From an uncultured Ruminococcus sp. (GTDB lineage: Bacteria > Bacillota > Clostridia > Oscillospirales > Ruminococcaceae), in the NCBI GenBank assembly GCA_900553675.1, contig USEH01000066.1, forward strand, positions 1-10,161: a stretch of DNA of 10,161 nt, given 5' to 3'. A model generated the notes under the pieces. That model did not search any database. It saw only the letters and a program-made list of their open reading frames with translations, and was not told where the DNA came from. Positions within the stretch are counted from its first letter, which is position 1; every line of letters begins with the position of its first letter. Shown piece by piece: positions 6,606-10,161 of this stretch. The position numbers were made by a program, and so were the translations under genes.

Positions 6606-8207
6606 TTAAATATTGACCGGAAGGAAATCCGCGCCTATTGTATCATTGTGCGAAACAAGTATTACCGGTCTTATCTCCTTTTTTAGCTTTGAAATAAGCA
6701 CCTTCGTGCCGTCTGCGTCGAGATGGTTCAGAGGCTCATCCAAAGCAAGCACGGGCGACTTATCAAGCAGCGCCCTTGCCAGCATTATCTTCTTTTTCTC
6801 TCCGGGTGAAAGGTTGCCGCCAGATTCCGTCACCTCGTAATCAAGAGGCTTTTCAAAGCCAAGCTCTTTTAAAAGCTCTGCCGCCTCATCAAGCCTTTCA
6901 TCAGGCAGAAACAGGTTTTCCGCGACCGTTGCCGAGAATATGCCGCCGTCCTGCTCCTGCAAAGAAACCTCCCCTCGAAGCTCGCCCACTTCTAACGCCT
7001 TGCCGTTTTCGTCGGTGATACTGCCGCTGTCCGGAGAGTAAACTCCCGAAATCAGCGAAAGCAGGGTGGATTTTCCCGTGCCGTTCGCGCCGACAATCCG
7101 TACTTTTCCCGAAAGGGGAACCGCAATGCTCCTGCCCTCAAAGACGTTCGGCGAATCCTTGGCATATGCAAAGCTGACATTTTGCAGTCTGAGCTCCTTC
7201 GGATAAGACTGTGTGCCGTCCGATTCGGAAATCGAAGCACTGTCGCATCCCGAATAGAATATTTCAAGACGTCCGCGCACCACAATTTCCTCGTGGCGGT
7301 TTAAAATCAGGGACTCAAAATATCTGTAAAACTCGGTGATGGTGGGCATTATAAGATATCCTGCCAAAAGCGTGCCGACCCCCATATTTCCGCCGGCAAT
7401 CAAAAGCGCGCCAACCGCGATAGCTCCCAAAGGCACGCCATAGGTGCAAAGGTATTCAAACATCGCGTCCATTGCATTCATTTTGTCCTGAGCGTTTCCG
7501 GTTTTTTTGGAGTAGTTTAAGTATTCGTTATGCGCGCGGGATATGTATCTTCCACCGATTTTAAAGCCTTTTAAGAAATCCCTTGCGCTGAACATACCAT
7601 ATTCCAGCTTTTCGCGGTTTTCCTCATAGTCGAGCTTGGCATTTTTAAGTTTCGCCTTTGCTCTGCCATTGACTGCCGCGCGGATAAGCGGTATCGACGC
7701 AAGAACCAGCATGGCGGCGACAAACAGCGGGTTAAAGCTGTCGGTTACAAGCATGGATACAAGGACCGCCAGATAAACTATCATGGTAAGCGGACGAGTC
7801 CACCTCTGCATAAGCAGAAAGTAGTAATCGGTTGTGTCGGTGTCTATCCGCTGAACCACTGCCGCTGTTTCAAGTGACTTTGCCTTTTTCATCGGCAGAT
7901 GAAGGTATTTAGAGAACATAAAGTTGCCGTAGCCGTAGCCAAGGCGGGTTAAAAGAAAGTTTTCCCACATCCGCACAGCCGGCTGTGCCAGCACGTCCGC
8001 CAGAAACGCGATAATGAATACCGCCAGCCTGCCCTTTATTCTCTGCATATCCAGGCTTAAAAGAGCGTCTGCCATATCGCCTATCATCCACGAGGTTATT
8101 ACCGGCAGAGTAAGCTCCAGCATCTCGCGGAAAAAGTGGAGCGCAAAGCAGGGAAACATCCTGCGAACGCAGTCGCGCTCGATCTGTTTTTCTATATTTT
8201 TATTCAT
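6606..8207 (-). CDS. ABC transporter, fused permease and ATP-binding subunit (second of pair)
   Basis: 533 aa from the ATG at 8207. A six-helix exporter-type membrane domain (about 18-292) precedes a nucleotide-binding domain: Walker A GANGTGKST (373-381), signature LSPGE (466-470, replacing LSGGQ), Walker B VLALDEP (486-492) and H-loop His520. The 8207 start is chosen because AGGAAGGA lies 11 nt upstream. An earlier in-frame ATG at 8246 overlaps the previous stop codon as ATGA but has no ribosome binding site; it would add 13 residues. It follows its partner by 35 nt and should form a heterodimeric exporter with it at the cytoplasmic membrane. The substrate is unknown. The protein is short for the family (usually about 570-600 aa). 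Confidence 0.9.
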   Translation of the reverse strand: MNKNIEKQIERDCVRRMFPCFALHFFREMLELTLPVITSWMIGDMADALLSLDMQRIKGRLAVFIIAFLADVLAQPAVRMWENFLLTRLGYGYGNFMFSKYLHLPMKKAKSLETAAVVQRIDTDTTDYYFLLMQRWTRPLTMIVYLAVLVSMLVTDSFNPLFVAAMLVLASIPLIRAAVNGRAKAKLKNAKLDYEENREKLEYGMFSARDFLKGFKIGGRYISRAHNEYLNYSKKTGNAQDKMNAMDAMFEYLCTYGVPLGAIAVGALLIAGGNMGVGTLLAGYLIMPTITEFYRYFESLILNRHEEIVVRGRLEIFYSGCDSASISESDGTQSYPKELRLQNVSFAYAKDSPNVFEGRSIAVPLSGKVRIVGANGTGKSTLLSLISGVYSPDSGSITDENGKALEVGELRGEVSLQEQDGGIFSATVAENLFLPDERLDEAAELLKELGFEKPLDYEVTESGGNLSPGEKKKIMLARALLDKSPVLALDEPLNHLDADGTKVLISKLKKEIRPVILVSHNDTIGADFLPVNI

Positions 8208-8242
8208 AATTTTATAATTCCTTCCTGATAAAAGCGTACTTT

Positions 8243-9751
8243 TCATCCGAGCATAAGCGTTTTATCCCACTTAACAGGCATATCGCTTTGGTGGGATACC
8301 GCCAGAACTGCGCCCTTGTAGGCGCTTATCAGATTGTAGAGATAATCAAGAGCCGCACTGTCTAAATGGTTTGTGGGTTCGTCTAAAACAAGCAGCTCGG
8401 CAGGTTTTGCAAACGCCGAGGCAAGGTAAAATTTCTTTCTCTGACCCATCGACCACTCCGAAAGCGGCTTTTCAAGGATTTCCGCGGTGATGTCAAAGCC
8501 GGCAAGATGCCTGCGCGCCGCCTCGCCGTCAACGGCGTTTTCCTTTATAAGATCGTCCAAAAGCTCGGCTCCGGAAAGGGTTAAATCCGCCTCCTCCTGC
8601 AAAGCAAACGCCGTAATATCGGTGTCTATGCGGATATCGCCCTTGTCGGCAGAAACAAAGCCCAAAGCAATCTTTAAAAGGGTGCTTTTGCCGCTTCCGT
8701 TCTGACCGCATACCAGCACGCGTTCGCCACTATTAACCGTAAGCGAGATGTCCTTTAAAACCTGCTTGTCATCATAGGTCTTGCAAACGCCCGAAAGCTC
8801 AAGCAGTGCGCCCTGCGGCTTTTCGGGATCGGCGACAGCAGACCCGGCAAGCTGCTTTTTGGCGACGCTGTATTCAAATCGCTTTTGCATAGCCTCTAAA
8901 ATATTGTTGACCGAGCCGAAAAGATATCCGCTCAGCACTATAAGCACAGGAGTATCGGCAACCCTGAGTCCGCCGTAGAGGACAAAAAGACCCATTATAA
9001 CATAGCTTCCGTAGCGCAGAATACCGTCCACAAACTGAAACACTACCGTTTCAACCGTTCCTGCCTGCTCTGCGCGAACGCCTGCGCGCACCATCCCATC
9101 GGAAATGCCCTCTAATTTCTGAATAAACCAGTTTTCACGCTTGTAGGATTTCAGGGTGGAAAGACCGTCGCAGCCCTGAATCAGCCAACCGTCGTATACC
9201 TCCTCGGCATAGTCGGTCTGCTCGTATATGTCCTTCGCCCATTTTTCATAGACTACGGTTGGCAAAAGCTGCACAAGGCTCAGCCCGAACAGAATAAGTC
9301 CCAGCCACAGATGAGAAAGGCACAAAAGCACCACCGAGCCAAGCATTATCAAGGCTCCCTCTATTGCTGTTGGGAGGGCGGTCTGATAGTATCCCGCGAC
9401 GGTGTCGGCGTCGTTTGAAAGTTTTACGTCAAGCTCGCCGGTGCTGTCAACGCTGATTCTGCGTTCGATGATGTCGGAATAAAGCTTCTCACGGAAGCTC
9501 TGGCGGTCGGCTCGCATAAGTCTGCCAAGTCCCCTGCGCAGGATGAAGATTACAGGCAGTCCGATTAAAAGCACCGCCGCAAGTATCAGAGCGGTTTTAA
9601 GCGCGGCTTCACCGCCAGATTCCATAGCAGAATCGAGCAAAGACGAAACCAGCCAGCCACAGGCTAATGTAAAGGCAAACAGGAATATGTGATACAGTGT
9701 TCCCGCTGCGCCTGATTTATTAAATGTATTCAATTTATTGAATGTTTTCAT
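8243..9751 (-). CDS. ABC transporter, fused permease and ATP-binding subunit (first of pair)
   Basis: 502 aa. A type-1 exporter membrane domain with about six helices (roughly 19-40, 50-72, 130-147, 149-168, 246-262, 267-285) is followed by the ATPase domain: Walker A GQNGSGKST (349-357), Q-loop Gln385, a variant signature WSMGQ (433-437), Walker B LLVLDEPTNHLD (453-464) with catalytic Glu458, and H-loop His487. Both subunits of the pair keep the Walker B glutamate, so neither site looks clearly dead, though both signatures depart from LSGGQ. GGAGG (9765-9769) lies 13 nt before the start, rather far. A perfect-arm palindrome overlaps codons 3-9. Expression probably depends on the long leader upstream. 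Related heterodimers export drugs, peptides or lipids; the substrate here cannot be assigned. Confidence 0.92.
   Translation of the reverse strand: MKTFNKLNTFNKSGAAGTLYHIFLFAFTLACGWLVSSLLDSAMESGGEAALKTALILAAVLLIGLPVIFILRRGLGRLMRADRQSFREKLYSDIIERRISVDSTGELDVKLSNDADTVAGYYQTALPTAIEGALIMLGSVVLLCLSHLWLGLILFGLSLVQLLPTVVYEKWAKDIYEQTDYAEEVYDGWLIQGCDGLSTLKSYKRENWFIQKLEGISDGMVRAGVRAEQAGTVETVVFQFVDGILRYGSYVIMGLFVLYGGLRVADTPVLIVLSGYLFGSVNNILEAMQKRFEYSVAKKQLAGSAVADPEKPQGALLELSGVCKTYDDKQVLKDISLTVNSGERVLVCGQNGSGKSTLLKIALGFVSADKGDIRIDTDITAFALQEEADLTLSGAELLDDLIKENAVDGEAARRHLAGFDITAEILEKPLSEWSMGQRKKFYLASAFAKPAELLVLDEPTNHLDSAALDYLYNLISAYKGAVLAVSHQSDMPVKWDKTLMLG
9728..9743. repeat. Palindrome inside the 5' end of the first ABC gene
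   Basis: ATTCAATTTATTGAAT has 7-bp arms around a 2-bp centre and lies within codons 3-9 of the ABC gene. It could be an operator or an mRNA hairpin near the start codon. It also explains the repetitive N-terminus (TFNKLNTFNK). Confidence 0.4.
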
Positions 9752-9781
9752 ATGTATATATTATCCTCCGAAATTCAAATT

Positions 9782-9790
9782 TGTATAGCA
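9782..9790 (-). promoter_or_regulatory. Possible internal extended -10 promoter before the ABC genes
   Basis: Minus strand TGC followed by TATACA (9787-9782), about 30 nt upstream of the ABC start codon. There is no acceptable -35 at 16-18 nt. If active it would bypass the leader and give basal expression. Confidence 0.25.
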
Positions 9791-9794
9791 AACA

Positions 9795-9817
9795 AAGCCC
9801 TATCAGAAATAAGGCTT
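9795..9817 (-). terminator. Weak terminator-like hairpin in the ABC leader
   Basis: Minus strand AAGCCTTAT, loop TTCTG, ATAGGGCTT (9 pairs, one G-T), then TGTTTGC, a poor U-tract. It sits 43 nt before the ABC start codon, where an attenuator would be expected. The low GC content of the stem makes termination uncertain. Confidence 0.35.
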
Positions 9818-9844
9818 AAAAAATTATTCTATTGATTCTATATT

Positions 9845-9904
9845 TTACCTGCTTTGCGCATACACGCCGCTAAGCAGATTCAGGTTCATATTCGCAAAAG
9901 CCAT
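9845..9904 (-). CDS. Micro-ORF in the ABC leader (19 codons, or 14 from an inner ATG)
   Basis: Encodes MAFANMNLNLLSGVYAQSR. The inner ATG at 9889 overlaps the stop codon of the preceding micro-ORF as ATGA, which would allow translational coupling; that shorter form has 14 residues. No good ribosome binding site of its own is seen for the ATG at 9904. It has no recognised family. It may be a leader peptide or chance. Confidence 0.2.
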   Translation of the reverse strand: MAFANMNLNLLSGVYAQSR

Positions 9905-9924
9905 GGGCTCTTAATGGTATTCAT
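9886..9924 (-). CDS. Micro-ORF in the ABC leader with a strong ribosome binding site (12 codons)
   Basis: Encodes MNTIKSPWLLRI. GAGGAAAGG (9944-9936) lies 11 nt upstream of the ATG and is the best Shine-Dalgarno match in the leader apart from that of the ABC gene. That site can be masked by TTTCCT (9964-9959), and the start codon can pair with 9905-9898. Coupled by ATGA to the next micro-ORF. No homology is recognised; regulatory translation is inferred. Confidence 0.3.
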   Translation of the reverse strand: MNTIKSPWLLRI

Positions 9925-9956
9925 AGCTTGGTTTTCCTTTCCTCGAAAAATTAATT

Positions 9957-10001
9957 TCAGGAAATTAGCATACCCAGTCGCCGCCGTAAACGACCCAGCA
10001 T
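9957..10001 (-). CDS. Arg-rich leader-peptide candidate (14 codons)
   Basis: Encodes MLGRLRRRLGMLIS. Residues 4-8 read R-L-R-R-R, holding +X+ arrest motifs (Arg/Lys-X-Arg/Lys) known to stall macrolide-bound ribosomes, as in the MRLR of ErmDL. The stop codon overlaps the segment (9966-9959) that can sequester the next ribosome binding site. A ribosome stalled on the Arg codons would therefore expose it. The ribosome binding site is weak (CGGGGA, about 9-10 nt upstream). Motif and layout are seen; function is inference. Confidence 0.3.
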   Translation of the reverse strand: MLGRLRRRLGMLIS

Positions 10002-10069
10002 GAAGATTTTTCCCCGATATCAGTTAAAATTTCCGATATCGGCATTATTTTAGCACTGTGATTCCGCAT
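9965..10069 (-). CDS. Alternative short ORF ending in CWVVYGGDWVC (34 codons)
   Basis: From the ATG at 10069 this frame encodes 34 residues, with acidic/amphipathic SEILTDIGEKSS followed by CWVVYGGDWVC at the very C-terminus. The shape (leader-like part, then an aromatic core bracketed by two cysteines) recalls small exported or modified peptides, and two ABC exporter genes follow. AGGGG is about 12 nt upstream. Against it: a strong promoter (10047-10075) overlaps its first codons, so that transcript could not supply the start codon. The frame also stays open to the window edge. It overlaps the Arg-rich micro-ORF in another frame. Chance is quite possible. Confidence 0.2.
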   Translation of the reverse strand: MRNHSAKIMPISEILTDIGEKSSCWVVYGGDWVC

Positions 10070-10075
10070 TGTCAA
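10047..10075 (-). promoter_or_regulatory. Promoter of the ABC transporter operon
   Basis: Minus strand: TTGACA (10075-10070), a 17-nt spacer ending in TGC, and TAAAAT (10052-10047), giving an extended -10. Predicted start about 10040, just at the palindrome CCGATATCGG (10042-10033), which may also be an operator. It drives the long leader and then both ABC genes. Confidence 0.8.
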
Positions 10076-10144
10076 TACTTTCCCCTGACCCGCCTTTACG
10101 TGATGAGAATTTATACTTATTTTGCCGTTTAAAAGCGTAGGGAT

Positions 10145-10161
10145 AAAAAGAAAAGCCGCTT
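10145..10161 (-). terminator. 3' arm and U-tract of a terminator of an upstream gene (partial)
   Basis: Minus strand from the window edge reads AAGCGGC followed by TTTTCTTTTT, the typical descending arm and U-run of an intrinsic terminator. The ascending arm would lie beyond the window. It suggests that a minus-strand gene ends just outside and that the ABC promoter starts a fresh unit. Confidence 0.5.

Larger units (their letters stand above)
9752..10040 (-). promoter_or_regulatory. Long structured leader of the ABC transporter operon (attenuator candidate)
   Basis: About 290 nt between the predicted start site (about 10040) and the ABC start codon, with no gene of normal size. Minus-strand pairings in order: CCGATATC/GATATCGG (10042-10035 with 10021-10014). 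AATTTCC (9966-9960) can pair either with GGAAATT (10034-10028) or, as TTTCCT, with AGGAAA (9943-9938), which is a ribosome binding site. AAGCTATG/CATGGCTT (9929-9922 with 9905-9898) buries a start codon. CTGCTT/AAGCAG lies at 9877-9849. A 9-bp stem (9817-9809 with 9803-9795) is followed by a weak U-tract. Short reading frames lie inside. The design suggests attenuation; no known riboswitch class was recognised. Confidence 0.5.

Noticed and set aside
6483..6686. 67-codon plus-strand frame
   Set aside because: Covers the regulator promoter, the tandem hairpins and the 3' end of the ABC gene on the opposite strand; no ribosome binding site and no protein-like pattern.
8205..8246. ATG at 8246 as start of the second ABC subunit
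   Set aside because: It overlaps the upstream stop as ATGA, which would suit coupling, but has no Shine-Dalgarno. The ATG at 8207 has AGGAAGGA upstream. Not fully excluded.
9752..10040. Known riboswitch class (M-box, Mn, ZTP, fluoride, guanidine) in the ABC leader
   Set aside because: I compared conserved cores from memory and found none; a covariance-model search would be decisive.

Overview
The window looks like a chromosomal segment of a low-to-mid GC, spore-forming member of the Clostridia, probably close to Ruminococcaceae/Oscillospiraceae. This is inferred from the 16S 5' region, a SleB-type spore cortex hydrolase, strong Shine-Dalgarno sequences, consensus sigma-A promoters and LuxS. 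No transposase, phage gene, tRNA, CRISPR array or insertion sequence was seen.

Layout. (1) 1-~725, minus strand: the 5' third of a 16S rRNA gene, its roughly 220-nt leader, and two tandem near-consensus rrn promoters. (2) 920-2263, plus strand: a spore-cortex-lytic-enzyme-type hydrolase (sleB-like), then luxS. luxS has a fully consensus promoter whose -10 lies inside an AT-rich near-palindrome; the same box is repeated in inverted orientation just upstream of the luxS ribosome binding site. (3) 2394-5230, plus strand: a membrane-anchored LysM-G5-M23 cell-wall endopeptidase with a perfect WalR(YycF)-type direct repeat just after its -10 box, then a tandem-GNAT acetyltransferase, closed by a bidirectional terminator. 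(4) 5244-10161, minus strand: two adjacent ABC half-transporter genes (502 and about 533 aa, 35 nt apart, presumably one heterodimeric exporter) preceded by a roughly 290-nt leader, and downstream of them an XRE-type regulator with its own promoter and a palindromic operator candidate.

The most unusual part is the leader before the ABC pair (9752-10040). A strong promoter at 10047-10075 drives a transcript with several very short reading frames and mutually exclusive base pairings. One 14-codon frame carries an Arg-Leu-Arg-Arg-Arg run, resembling the +X+ arrest motif of macrolide-sensing leader peptides. Its downstream pairing can mask or expose the next ribosome binding site. This resembles leader-peptide attenuation of multidrug ABC exporters such as bmrCD. 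A competing frame ends in CWVVYGGDWVC, which would look like a small peptide substrate next to its exporter; the two readings cannot both be right. Both are inferences from the sequence alone.

Two cell-wall hydrolases (spore cortex and vegetative) and a quorum/methyl-cycle enzyme share the left half. The right half is an export/stress module. No functional link between the halves can be shown.
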